A stretch of DNA of 64,000 nt from CAXTKD01 sp964244885 (GTDB taxonomy: Bacteria; Pseudomonadota; Alphaproteobacteria; Sphingomonadales; Sphingomonadaceae), in the NCBI GenBank assembly GCA_964244885.1, contig CAXTKD010000016.1, positions 9,978 through 73,977 of the forward strand. Reading direction: 5' to 3'. Below, one piece after another: positions 18,622 through 26,848 of this stretch. The position numbers were made by a program, and so were the translations under genes. How positions within the stretch are numbered: the stretch's first letter is position 1; every line of letters starts with the position of its first letter. The notes beneath the pieces are model-generated. The model searched no databases. It was given only the letters and a program-made list of their open reading frames with translations, and had not been told where the DNA came from.

Positions 18622-19104
18622 TTAAAAAATCTTTTTTGGTTTCCGATCGAGTTGTGGGTCAGCCGAAGGTTTGCAAGTCCCGTGAGCTTCCTCGTTTAAT
18701 GATCGCATGGGGGGATAAGTTCTTAATATACGCAAGGCTCCGCTAACCCTAGATATGTTCAACCGCATATCATAGGTTCTATCGGCATCGAATCCCCTAA
18801 AGTAAATCCACTCATCATTTAATATTGTGTTACAGACGTCTTGATTGCAGCTAGCGCCTAATAAATCAGCTACGGGCGACCAAGAAATATCCCCAACATC
18901 AACATCAACAACAGCATATGCAATTGAGTCTTTAGATATTTTTAAGCGAAAATCTGGGTAGACTTTGAAATCAGTTTGGCAATCGATAAAAAAAGGAAAA
19001 CTATTCTCCGCCTTCGATGAAGTAGAAAAAAGGAGTGCTGTCCAAAATACTATACTTGCTCGACTCGTGAGACACCTCGCCGCGGATCGGTCGGACCAAA
19101 ACAT
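18622..19104 (-). CDS. Exported four-cysteine protein, paralogue 2 (unrecognised family)
   Basis: 160 residues from the ATG at 19104, which gives a signal-peptide-like start (MFWSDRSAARCLTSRASIVFWTALLFSTS would be residues 1-29; basic, then hydrophobic). The mature part has FPFFIDC, RLKISK, SCNQDVC and a C-terminal GTCKPSADPQLDRK, matching its two paralogues. The frame is open to an ATG at 19257 that overlaps the stop of the upstream gene as ATGA. That longer 211-residue form would be translationally coupled but would lack a normal signal peptide, so the start is uncertain. Composition is AT-rich. No function can be assigned. Confidence 0.55.
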   Translation of the reverse strand: MFWSDRSAARCLTSRASIVFWTALLFSTSSKAENSFPFFIDCQTDFKVYPDFRLKISKDSIAYAVVDVDVGDISWSPVADLLGASCNQDVCNTILNDEWIYFRGFDADRTYDMRLNISRVSGALRILRTYPPMRSLNEEAHGTCKPSADPQLDRKPKKIF

Positions 19105-19253
19105 CACCGGAATGGCAGTCCAAGTTAAAATTCCGGCGCAACGTAGCGTAGAGTAAAGCAAAACTTCTAAGGATGTGCGGGCCAAACAGGATCCTTGACT
19201 TAAGAAAACCGAAATATCACTCGGAATCGCGCACGAAGAAAGAAAATCACTGC

Positions 19254-19736
19254 TCATAGGACTGGATCATGCTTTTCGGTCGCCGGATCAACCGACTTCA
19301 TACATATACCGGATTTTTGCCTTTCAACATACGATGTACCGTTTTTATTACTGTGACCCTCGTATGATAGAAAGAAGTCACCCGTCGATCTTGATATATT
19401 AAATTCTCCGCTAATATGAGCATCAGTAAGATCCATTTCTCCATCAATAACTAGAGAATATCGTTCATCAGTGATGCTAGTTTTACAAAGCATTTTCGCT
19501 GCGGCACAATTCCAAAGGACGTGGTTAGACCAGCCCGCGCCTCCATCATCGGTGATCAACCAGCGGGAGAAAGATGTCTTGTCAATCTTGAGACGAAACA
19601 CTTCTCCGTCGACCGCGCGGCAGGAAAGATAGATCGGGTAGGCCGCTTCAGTCTGCTTCGCCGTGCAACATGCTGCCGTGATCGAACCTACGAAGAAAGC
19701 TCCCCTGACAAATTTGGACAGGCTATCAACCATCAT
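19254..19736 (-). CDS. Exported four-cysteine protein, paralogue 3 (unrecognised family)
   Basis: 160 residues from ATG 19736, one base after the stop of the 83-residue gene upstream (TGACATGATG). This start gives a signal peptide (KFVRGAFFVGSITAACC core) and removes the overlap that a start at 19874 would cause. The mature part has YPIYLSC, RLKIDK, NCAAAKMLC, YSLVIDGEMDLT and GICMKSVDPATEK. The similarity with paralogue 1 is clear in the YPIYL-C and DG-x-[LM]-[ND]-L segments. It is likely secreted or periplasmic with two disulfides. Function is unknown. Confidence 0.6.
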   Translation of the reverse strand: MMVDSLSKFVRGAFFVGSITAACCTAKQTEAAYPIYLSCRAVDGEVFRLKIDKTSFSRWLITDDGGAGWSNHVLWNCAAAKMLCKTSITDERYSLVIDGEMDLTDAHISGEFNISRSTGDFFLSYEGHSNKNGTSYVERQKSGICMKSVDPATEKHDPVL

Positions 19737-19737
19737 G

Positions 19738-19989
19738 TCAGCAACTTCCGATATGGTTTGCGACATAGACAACGCATTTCCAACCGCCTTCATCTTTCGA
19801 GCAGTCGCTGGGTTTAGGTGGGGTAATGCAGGTGCCTTGGGCTCTTGCGATTTCCTTGGCGCGAGCCTCCGCATCGCGGAGCGCGTCGGAGCGAGTGTCG
19901 CCGACTCCCCATACCGCTTCGCCAGCAGAGGCTATCGTGGGGATTGTGATCATAGCCGTTAAGCAGATCGCCAAAGCTCCAACCCTCAT
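19738..19989 (-). CDS. Small exported cysteine-containing protein
   Basis: 83 residues. Residues 1-22 are a clear signal peptide (MRVGALAICLTAMITIPTIASA) with AGGAGA 7 bases before the ATG. The mature part is a short helix-prone stretch (RSDALRDAEARAKEIARAQGTC) followed by three more Cys (SDC, WKC and the last residue). Four cysteines suggest two disulfides in an exported mini-protein. It lies 29 bases after the 117-residue gene and 1 base before paralogue 3, so it is part of the same leftward operon. I do not recognise the family. Confidence 0.6.
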   Translation of the reverse strand: MRVGALAICLTAMITIPTIASAGEAVWGVGDTRSDALRDAEARAKEIARAQGTCITPPKPSDCSKDEGGWKCVVYVANHIGSC

Positions 19990-20018
19990 GCGCTTCTCTC
20001 CTGGTTTCTAAATTTTCG

Positions 20019-20372
20019 CTAGAAATGGGGGCTCCATCCGACGCGGATATATCGCTCTTGGGAAATCAGGCGCTGTACGGTGTCCTTTGCGTCAGCTTCA
20101 TCACTTTCACCGCCACAGGAAACACCATCCACTTTGATGCCGATGATCTGTTGTATCCACTCGGCAAAGTGGGCTCTCATTGGTTCGCTGACCACTTCCG
20201 GTCCTTTTAACTCGACTACATCGGTAATAAAAGAACGGTGGCCCTTAAGGTCGAGGGCAGAGCAGAACCAATACTTTGAGTCAGCAGCTTGCGCGGGAAC
20301 CGTGTTTAGAAAAGCCAAAGAGGCAAACACGCCAAGGTTCATCACAAACCGGTGGGCGATATAATTTTTCAT
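20019..20372 (-). CDS. Small exported hypothetical protein, first gene of the island operon
   Basis: 117 residues. It has a signal peptide of about 29 residues (hydrophobic VMNLGVFASLAFLNTVPAQA, cleaved before ADSKYW). The mature part begins YWFCSALDLKGHRSFITDVVEL and has a second Cys in the GVSCGG motif, so one disulfide is possible. A GGGGGA motif lies 8 bases before the ATG. A promoter candidate lies at 20399-20427, and the four other island genes follow in the same direction with short gaps. The family is not recognised. Confidence 0.55.
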   Translation of the reverse strand: MKNYIAHRFVMNLGVFASLAFLNTVPAQAADSKYWFCSALDLKGHRSFITDVVELKGPEVVSEPMRAHFAEWIQQIIGIKVDGVSCGGESDEADAKDTVQRLISQERYIRVGWSPHF

Positions 20373-20398
20373 AGTGAATCCCCCGAGAGACAGGCTGC

Positions 20399-20427
20399 AT
20401 AGTGGCCGGGGTTAGCGTAGTTATCAA
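20399..20427 (-). promoter_or_regulatory. Candidate sigma-70-like promoter of the island operon
   Basis: On the minus strand, TTGATA (20427-20422) and CACTAT (20404-20399) are separated by 17 bases, about 27 bases upstream of the ATG at 20372. The -35 differs from consensus in one position; the -10 is weak. Confidence 0.4.
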
Positions 20428-20447
20428 GGTCTCTCCTTGCTGCGTTA

Positions 20448-20681
20448 ATGTCGGTCATGGGGCGGAGTCGGCTCGGCGCGCGCATCGCCGGGCAGTTCGA
20501 GAGCGGTGTCGTGCCCGTCGGCCAGATTTCGTGGCTTCACAAGGCGGTGGATGTCGCGGGCGTCACGATGATCGGCCTGCTGCCGATCGCGATCGTCGTG
20601 GCGGCGATCGGCTATGCGCTGGTGCTTGGCGGGTGGCGGCTCCGTACCCTCATTCGCTGGTCAAAACGCCGCGCTGCTTGA
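20448..20681 (+). pseudogene. 3' fragment of a second DUF2062 gene
   Basis: From LGARIAG on, 69 codons match the C-terminus of the DUF2062 protein at 17495-17998 (56 of 69 residues identical, nearly all changes conservative), ending in the same RRAA and stop. The N-terminal 100 residues are missing. An ATG at 20448 could still give 77 residues. The conservative differences suggest two alleles that diverged while functional rather than a recent duplication. It marks the right edge of the low-GC island. Confidence 0.8.
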
Positions 20682-20745
20682 CCGTTGCAAGCCGCCGCGA
20701 GGTCGCTAGTGTCCCGCGCATAATCGAACATTTGGGGAATTCATC

Positions 20746-22839
20746 GTGATTCATCGCAACCTCCTGCTCGCCGGTGCGGGCCTTCTCGCGCTGTCGGCCT
20801 GCTCCGCCATGCGGAAGGAGCCGCCCGCGACGGTCGCGGCGGCGCCCATCGCGCCTCCCGCCGCGCCAGCGCCGAAGCCCGAGCTCGGCACCTACGGCTA
20901 CGACGCATCGGGCATGGATCGCAGTGTCGCGCCCGGCGACGACTTCTACAAATACGTCAACGGCGGCTGGGCCAAGGTCACCGAAATTCCCGCCGACCGC
21001 GCCAGCTACACGATGTTCGCCAGGCTCGACGACCTGTCGAAGGAGCGGACGCGCACGATCATCGAGGACGCCGCCAAGGTGCAGGCGGCCCCGGGCTCGT
21101 CGATCCAGAAGGTCGGCGACTATTACGCCAGCTTCATGGACGAGGGCGCGATCGAGGCGAAGGGCGTCGCGCCGCTGGCCGCCGATCTCGCCAGGGTCGA
21201 TGCGATCAAGACCCGCGGCGATTTCGCCCGGGCGGTGGGCATGGAACAGCGCGCGAACGGCGCGACCTTGTTCGCGATGGGCGTCGGCCAGGACGACAAG
21301 TCGCCCGAGACCTATATCCCGAACTTCTACCAGGCCGGCCTCGGCCTGCCCGACCGCGACTATTATCTCGTCGACAACCCCAAGTTCGTGGAGACGCGCG
21401 CCGCGTACAAGGCGCATATCTCCAAGATGCTGATGCTGGCCGGCGTCCCCGAGGCGGTGGCCGCGACCAAGGCGGACGCCATCTTCCGCTTCGAGGCGAA
21501 GATCGCGGCCGTCCACTGGACCCGCGTCGACAGCCGCGACAGCGACAAGACCTACAACAGGTGGAGCGCCGCCGACTTCGTTAGGAAGGCACCGGGCTTC
21601 GACTGGAAAGCCTATATGGCCGCCAACGGCCTGAGCGGGGAGACGACCTTCCTCGTCGCCCAGCCGAGCGCTTATACCGGCATGGCGAAGCTGGTCGCGG
21701 CGACCCCGGTCGCCACGCTCAAGGACTGGCTCGCCTACCATGTCATCGCCGATCGCGCCCCGGTCCTGCCGAAGGCCTTCGTCGACGAGGATTTCGCGTT
21801 CAACGGCACCGTCCTGTCGGGCCAGCCGCAGCTTCAGCCGCGCTGGAAGCGCGGCGTCGACCAGGTCAACGGCGCGATGGGGGAGGCGGTCGGCGAGCTT
21901 TACGTCGCGCGCTACTTCACGCCCAAGGCCAAGGCGGAGGCCGACGAGCTGGTCCACAATCTGATCGTCGCGATGGACGACCGTCTGTCGAGGCTCGAGT
22001 GGATGGCCCCCGAGACCAAGGCGAAGGCGCGCGCCAAGCTGGCGTCGTTCAACCCGAAGATCGGCTATCCCGACAAGTGGCGCGACTATTCGGCGCTGAC
22101 GATCGTGCGCGGCGACGCCTATGGCAACGCGGTTCGGGCGGCGGAATTCGAGTACGATCGCGGCCTGAAGAAGCTCGGCGCGCCGCTCGACCGCGGCGAG
22201 TGGTTCATGACTCCGATGACGGTCAACGCCTACGCCAATCCGACGATGAACGAGGTGGTGTTCCCGGCGTCGATCCTGCAGCCGCCGTTCTTCGATCCCA
22301 ATGCCGACCCGGCGGTCAACTACGGCGGCATCGGCGCGGTGATCGGCCACGAGATCAGCCACCATTTCGACGACCAGGGCCGCAAGTACGATCCCAAGGG
22401 CGCGCTCGCCGACTGGTGGACGGCCGAGGACGTCAAGCGCTTCAAGGCCTATACCGACCGGGTCGAGGCGCAGTATGCGGGATACGAGCCGCTGCCCGGC
22501 ATGCACGTCAACGGCGGCTTGACGCTCGGCGAGAACATGGCCGATCTGGCCGGCGTCACGGTCGCGCTCGACGCCTATCACAAGTCGCTGAACGGCGAGC
22601 CCGCGCCGGTGATCGACGGGCTGACCGGCGACCAGCGTTTCTTCCTCGGCTTCGGCCAGGTGTGGCGCGCCAAGTACCGCGAGGCGAACCTTCGCAACCG
22701 GCTGACCACCGATCCGCACACCCCCGGCAACTGGCGGCCCTACGTGGTGCGGAATCTCGACGCCTGGTACTCGGCGTTCGACGTCAAGCCGGGCCAGAAA
22801 TATTACCTGACGCCGGAGCAGCGCATCAAGGTTTGGTAA
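20746..22839 (+). CDS. M13 (neprilysin-like) family metallopeptidase lipoprotein, copy 1
   Basis: 697 residues from a GTG start preceded by TTGGGGAA. Residues 1-19 form a lipoprotein signal with lipobox LSAC, so it is probably membrane-anchored in the periplasm. The N-terminal M13 domain (PGDDFYKYVNGGW) is followed by the zinc site HEISHHFDDQG (two His and the catalytic Glu) and, 60 residues later, the third ligand in GENMADLAG. NAYANPTMNEVVFPASILQPPFF is the substrate-binding stretch, with the family NAYY-like motif as NAYAN. It is expected to cleave peptides on the N-side of hydrophobic residues. A tandem paralogue follows 12 bases downstream. Confidence 0.95.
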   Translation: MIHRNLLLAGAGLLALSACSAMRKEPPATVAAAPIAPPAAPAPKPELGTYGYDASGMDRSVAPGDDFYKYVNGGWAKVTEIPADRASYTMFARLDDLSKERTRTIIEDAAKVQAAPGSSIQKVGDYYASFMDEGAIEAKGVAPLAADLARVDAIKTRGDFARAVGMEQRANGATLFAMGVGQDDKSPETYIPNFYQAGLGLPDRDYYLVDNPKFVETRAAYKAHISKMLMLAGVPEAVAATKADAIFRFEAKIAAVHWTRVDSRDSDKTYNRWSAADFVRKAPGFDWKAYMAANGLSGETTFLVAQPSAYTGMAKLVAATPVATLKDWLAYHVIADRAPVLPKAFVDEDFAFNGTVLSGQPQLQPRWKRGVDQVNGAMGEAVGELYVARYFTPKAKAEADELVHNLIVAMDDRLSRLEWMAPETKAKARAKLASFNPKIGYPDKWRDYSALTIVRGDAYGNAVRAAEFEYDRGLKKLGAPLDRGEWFMTPMTVNAYANPTMNEVVFPASILQPPFFDPNADPAVNYGGIGAVIGHEISHHFDDQGRKYDPKGALADWWTAEDVKRFKAYTDRVEAQYAGYEPLPGMHVNGGLTLGENMADLAGVTVALDAYHKSLNGEPAPVIDGLTGDQRFFLGFGQVWRAKYREANLRNRLTTDPHTPGNWRPYVVRNLDAWYSAFDVKPGQKYYLTPEQRIKVW

Positions 22840-22851
22840 GGGAGTAGCTTT

Positions 22852-24921
22852 GTGATCAGGTCCGTACTTCTCGCCGGCGTCGCGCTCGTCGGCCTCGCCG
22901 CCTGCTCACAGACCAGCACGAGGCCGGCGGCGGTCGCCACCGTGGCGCCGCCGGCCAAGCCGCAGATCGGCACGTTCGGCTTCGACACCACGGGCATGGA
23001 CAAGTCGGTCAGGCCGGGCGACGACTTCGCGGAGTACACCACCGGCACCTGGCGCAAGACGACGCCGATCCCCGCCGACCGTGCCGGCGCGGGCGACGAC
23101 TTCCGCCTCGACGACCTGTCGAAGGCGCGGACGCGGTCGATCATCGAGGAGGCGAGCGCCACGCAGGCGGCGCCCGGCAGCAACGCCCAGAAGGTCGGCG
23201 ACTTCTACGCCAGCTTCATGGACGAGGCGGCGATCGAGGCGAAGGGCCTGGACCCGCTCCAGACCGACCTCGCGCGCGTCGCGATGATCAAGACGAAGCG
23301 CGACGTCGCGCGGGTGATGGGCGAGGACGACCAGCGCGGCATCCCGTCGCCGTTCGGCACCTATATCGACCAGGACGCCAAGGCGCCCGACAGCTACATC
23401 GTGACGATCGTCCAGGGCGGCCTCGGCCTGCCGGACCGCGACTATTACCTTCAGGACAATCCCAAGTTCGTCGAGACGCGGGAGAAGTATCAGGCGCATG
23501 CCGCGCGCATGCTGGCGCTTGCCGGGGTGCCGGAGAAGTGGCAGCCTCGCAAGGCGAAGGCGATCTACGACTTCGAGAAGAAGCTGGCGCAAGTCCAGTG
23601 GAGCCAGGTCGACAGCCGCGAGGTCGACAAGACCTACAACAAATGGACCCCCGCCGATTTCGCCGCGAAGGCGCCGGGCTTCGACTGGAAATCCTATTTC
23701 GACGCCGCCGGCATCGGCGGCCAGGGCGCGCTGATCGCCGCGCAGCCGACCGCCTTCGCCGGCGAGGCCAGGCTGATCGCCGCGACGCCGCTCGGCACGC
23801 TCAAGGATTATCTGCTGTTCCGCGCGATCAAGGCGCGCGCGCCCGTGCTGACCAAGGCGTTCGTCGACGAGAATTTCGCCTTTAACGGCACGGTTCTTTC
23901 CGGCACGCCGCAAATCCGCCCGCGCTGGCAGCGCGGCGTCAACGCCGTCACCGCCGCGATGGGGGAGGCGGTCGGCCAGCTCTATGTCGCGAAATATTTC
24001 CCACCGGAAACAAAGGCTCAGGCCGACAAGCTCGTCCGCAACCTGATCGCCGCGATGGACGGCCGGCTGGCGAAGCTGGAGTGGATGGCGCCTGCCACCA
24101 AGGCGACCGCGCGCCGCAAGCTCGCCGCCTTCACCCCGAAGATCGGCTATCCCGATCATTGGCGCGACTATTCGGCGCTCACCGTCATCCGCGGCGACGC
24201 CTATGGCAATGCGGAGCGCGCCGCGCTGTTCGAGACGCAGCGCAACCTCGCCAAGCTTGGGCGTCCGGTCGACCGCAGCGAGTGGCAAATGACCCCGATG
24301 GAGGTCAACGCCTACGCCAACCCGACGATGAACGAGGTGGTCTTCCCGGCGGCGATCCTCCAGCCGCCCTATTTCGATCCCTACGCGGACCCGGCGGTCA
24401 ACTACGGCTCGATCGGAGCGGTCATCGGCCACGAGATCAGCCACCATTTCGACGACCAGGGCCGCAAGTTCGATTCGACCGGCAAGCTCGCCGACTGGTG
24501 GACGCCCGACGACGTCAGCCGCTTCAAGGCCTACACCGACGCGCTGGTCGCGCAGTACAACGCCTATGAGGCGGCCCCCGGCGTCCATGTCAACGGCGCG
24601 CTGACGCTCGGCGAGAACATCGCCGACCTCGCGGGCCTTGCGGTCGCCTACGACGCCTACCGCATCTCGCTGAACGGCAAGGAGCCGCCGGTGATCGACG
24701 GCTTTACCGGCGACCAGCGATTCTTCCTCGCCTACGGCGGCTCATGGCGCGTCAAATACCGGCCCGAGCTCGTCCAGCAGCTCGTCGTCTCGGACCCGCA
24801 CACCCCAGCCTTTCTCCGCCCGAATGTGGTTCGGAATATTGACGCCTGGTATCCGGCGTTCGGTGTCGCTCCGACAGACAAGCTGGCGCTTCCCAAGGAC
24901 AAGCGGGTCCAGCCTTGGTGA
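22852..24921 (+). CDS. M13 (neprilysin-like) family metallopeptidase lipoprotein, copy 2
   Basis: 689 residues from a GTG start. The lipoprotein signal ends in lipobox LAAC. It has the same architecture as the preceding gene: PGDDFAEYTTGTW at the N-terminus, NAYANPTMNEVVFPAAIL, zinc motif HEISHHFDDQG and GENIADLAG. The catalytic residues are all intact, so both copies should be active. The two differ most in the first 150 residues, where this copy lacks the usual aromatic residues after PGDDF. The gap of 12 bases indicates one transcript. The pair probably arose by tandem duplication. Confidence 0.95.
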   Translation: MIRSVLLAGVALVGLAACSQTSTRPAAVATVAPPAKPQIGTFGFDTTGMDKSVRPGDDFAEYTTGTWRKTTPIPADRAGAGDDFRLDDLSKARTRSIIEEASATQAAPGSNAQKVGDFYASFMDEAAIEAKGLDPLQTDLARVAMIKTKRDVARVMGEDDQRGIPSPFGTYIDQDAKAPDSYIVTIVQGGLGLPDRDYYLQDNPKFVETREKYQAHAARMLALAGVPEKWQPRKAKAIYDFEKKLAQVQWSQVDSREVDKTYNKWTPADFAAKAPGFDWKSYFDAAGIGGQGALIAAQPTAFAGEARLIAATPLGTLKDYLLFRAIKARAPVLTKAFVDENFAFNGTVLSGTPQIRPRWQRGVNAVTAAMGEAVGQLYVAKYFPPETKAQADKLVRNLIAAMDGRLAKLEWMAPATKATARRKLAAFTPKIGYPDHWRDYSALTVIRGDAYGNAERAALFETQRNLAKLGRPVDRSEWQMTPMEVNAYANPTMNEVVFPAAILQPPYFDPYADPAVNYGSIGAVIGHEISHHFDDQGRKFDSTGKLADWWTPDDVSRFKAYTDALVAQYNAYEAAPGVHVNGALTLGENIADLAGLAVAYDAYRISLNGKEPPVIDGFTGDQRFFLAYGGSWRVKYRPELVQQLVVSDPHTPAFLRPNVVRNIDAWYPAFGVAPTDKLALPKDKRVQPW

Positions 24922-25018
24922 GAGACGTTCTCAATTTGTTCTTGACGCGCGCCGCTGACGCCCTTACGGTGCCCGGCTGCTCTTTGAGACTTTCATAGCC
25001 CGCCAGCCAAGGCTTCGT

Positions 25019-25040
25019 GCCTAAATATTAGGCTGTTTTA
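25019..25040. terminator. Possible terminator hairpin between convergent genes
   Basis: GCCTAA-ATA-TTAGGC (25019-25033) is followed on the + strand by TGTTTTA. The stem is only 6 bp and AT-containing. It lies between the second M13 gene and the CDF gene on the other strand, where a bidirectional terminator is expected. The rest of 24922-25063 shows no gene. Confidence 0.4.
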
Positions 25041-25063
25041 GCCTTGCTATTCGTCAACTTCGC

Positions 25064-25978
25064 CTAGCTATCCGAGAGCGAGGTCGCCGCAAGATAGACT
25101 CGCTTCACGTCGGGATATTTGCCGCAGATCGCGTTGCTGAGCTCGGACGTCTTCGCCTCGACCTCGGCGGCGGTCATGGTGTCGTCGAAGTCGACTCGCG
25201 CCGTCACGAGGATGTCGTGCGGCCCGAGGTGGAGCGTCCGCACGGTGCGGATGCCCGTCGTCCTGGGATCGCTCAGGATCACCGACTGGACGAATTCGAC
25301 GATCTCCGGCTTCGCCGCCTCGCCTATGATCAGCCCCTTGGTCTCGCGCGCCAGGAACCAGCTCGCGGCGATCAGCACGCAACCGATGACGATCGACGCC
25401 GCGCCGTCCAGCCGCGGCTCGCCGAGCACTGTCGCGCCGATCAGCCCGAACAAGGCGATGAACAAACCGGCGATCGCCGCCGAATCCTCGAACAGCACGG
25501 TGAACAGAACCGGGTCCTTGGCGTCGACGATCGTCCGCCACCAATTTCCGTTTCCTGACACCGCGCGGAACTCGCAGAGCGCGACGAGGAACGAGCCGCT
25601 CTCGATCAGGATCGCGAAGCCCAGGATGGCGAAGTTGATCAGCGGGTTCTCGATGGCGTGCGGCGCGCGCAGCTTCTCGACGCCTTCATAGATCGCGACC
25701 GTGCCGCCGACCGCGAACAGCAGCACGGCGACGACGAAGCTCCAGAAATAGATCTCGCGAGCATAGCCGAACGGATAGTCCTCGTCGGCCGGCCGCTGCG
25801 AACGCTTCATGCCGAACAGCAGCAGCGCCTGGTTGCCGGTGTCGACGACGCTATGCACGCCCTCGGCGAGCATCGCCGCCGACCCGGTGATCGCCGCGCC
25901 CACGAACTTCGCCACAGCGATGCCGAGATTGGCGGCGAGCGCCGCATAGACCACCGTCTTCGATCCTGAGGCCGACAC
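25064..25978 (-). CDS. Cation diffusion facilitator (CDF) family transporter
   Basis: 304 residues from a GTG start with GAAGGAG just upstream (25984-25990). Several hydrophobic segments make up the CDF membrane domain. The metal-site motif AEGVHSVVDTGNQ has the family HxxxD-type ligands in TM2, and a DSAAIAG stretch holds the second acidic ligand pair in TM5. The C-terminal cytoplasmic domain (about residues 210-304) matches the CDF dimerisation domain. It likely exports Zn2+ or another divalent cation in exchange for protons. The frame is open to 26410 only as antisense through the tRNA gene. Confidence 0.88.
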   Translation of the reverse strand: MSASGSKTVVYAALAANLGIAVAKFVGAAITGSAAMLAEGVHSVVDTGNQALLLFGMKRSQRPADEDYPFGYAREIYFWSFVVAVLLFAVGGTVAIYEGVEKLRAPHAIENPLINFAILGFAILIESGSFLVALCEFRAVSGNGNWWRTIVDAKDPVLFTVLFEDSAAIAGLFIALFGLIGATVLGEPRLDGAASIVIGCVLIAASWFLARETKGLIIGEAAKPEIVEFVQSVILSDPRTTGIRTVRTLHLGPHDILVTARVDFDDTMTAAEVEAKTSELSNAICGKYPDVKRVYLAATSLSDS

Positions 25979-26074
25979 ACATGCTCCTTCGTTCGATGCG
26001 GGCCGAACGCCGGCTCCTCGCGATAGTTGCCGAGATAGACGGCTTGGCCGCCGGAAGCTAAGGGGAAGCTGACT

Positions 26075-26152
<78 letters not shown>

Positions 26153-26173
26153 AGACTTGAGCGACGACCGCAG

Positions 26174-26199
26174 CTGATATACATTATATTGTATATCAG
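26174..26199. promoter_or_regulatory. Palindromic operator of the toxin-antitoxin operon
   Basis: CTGATATAC-N7-GTATATCAG, perfect 9-bp arms with an AT-rich core, lies just before AGGAG and the antitoxin ATG at 26210. AbrB-type antitoxins, usually as a complex with their toxin, repress their own promoter at such sites. The AT-rich centre may also contain the -10 element. Confidence 0.7.
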
Positions 26200-26209
26200 G
26201 AGAGCGCTC

Positions 26210-26440
26210 ATGCAGGTCGCACGGTGGGGTAACAGTCTGGCAATTCGCCTTCCGGCCCGCGTCGTCGAGGCGCTGGCGCTCAAGGAAGGCGATGACGTCG
26301 AGGTTCACGTCGCGGGCGAGCGGGCCTTTGACGTGGAACGCGACCGCGGCCGGGAGCGAGCGCTGGAGCGTATACGGCAACTGCGGAAGCCTGCGCCGTC
26401 CGGTTGGCACTTTGACCGCGACGACGCAAACGCTCGCTAG
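26210..26440 (+). CDS. vapB: AbrB/MazE-type antitoxin (VapB-like)
   Basis: 76 residues. The N-terminal MQVARWGNSLAIRLPARVVEALALKEGDDVEV is the swapped-hairpin AbrB/SpoVT DNA-binding fold, with the GNSLAIRLP motif of VapB/MazE antitoxins. The charged C-terminus (GRERALERIRQLRKP...GWHFDRDDANAR) should wrap the toxin. The AGGAG at 26199-26203 overlaps the edge of the palindromic operator. The toxin follows after 3 bases, so the pair is one translational unit. The frame upstream to 26081 is only read-through of the tRNA. Confidence 0.88.
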   Translation: MQVARWGNSLAIRLPARVVEALALKEGDDVEVHVAGERAFDVERDRGRERALERIRQLRKPAPSGWHFDRDDANAR

Positions 26441-26443
26441 CCC

Positions 26444-26848
26444 ATGCCTCGCTGCTTTGCCGATACCAACATCGCGGTCTACGCGTTTATCGACGATCGG
26501 CGCACGGCCGTCGCCGAGGCATTGATCGAACGCGGCTGTGAGATCAGCGTTCAGGTGCTAAACGAATTCGCCAGTGTTGCGCGCCGTAAACTCGGCTTCG
26601 CCTGGAGTGAACTTAACGACGCCCGGACGGCTCTCCAACGGCTTTGTCCGGCGATCCACCCCGTCAATCTTGCGACGCATGAGCTGGCAATGACTGTTGC
26701 CCAGCGTCACGGACTAGCGATCTATGATTCGATGATCGTCGCGTCGGCACTGCTCGCGCGGTGCGATATTCTTTATTCCGAGGACATGCAGCACGGCATG
26801 ATTATCGAAGGTTTGCGGATCGAAAATCCGTTCAGGGAGATGGCGTGA
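26444..26848 (+). CDS. vapC: PIN-domain ribonuclease toxin (VapC-like)
   Basis: 134 residues. The PIN-domain acidic residues are visible: CFADTNIAVYAF (Asp 7), the Glu of QVLNEFASVARRK (about residue 40), and the Asp pair in YDSMIVASALLARC and LYSEDMQ (about residues 95-115). VapC toxins cleave tRNA or rRNA when freed from VapB. The C-terminus ENPF resembles many type II VapC toxins. Its last bases overlap the GTG start of the next gene. Confidence 0.9.
   Translation: MPRCFADTNIAVYAFIDDRRTAVAEALIERGCEISVQVLNEFASVARRKLGFAWSELNDARTALQRLCPAIHPVNLATHELAMTVAQRHGLAIYDSMIVASALLARCDILYSEDMQHGMIIEGLRIENPFREMA

Noticed and set aside
18965..19156. Plus-strand small frames inside the low-GC island (also 19521-19817 and 20025-20210)
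   Set aside because: They oppose signal-peptide genes on the minus strand and have no SD or recognisable features.
20650..22719. A 689-codon minus-strand frame opposite the first M13 gene
   Set aside because: An antisense shadow; the plus strand has a complete peptidase with its zinc motif.
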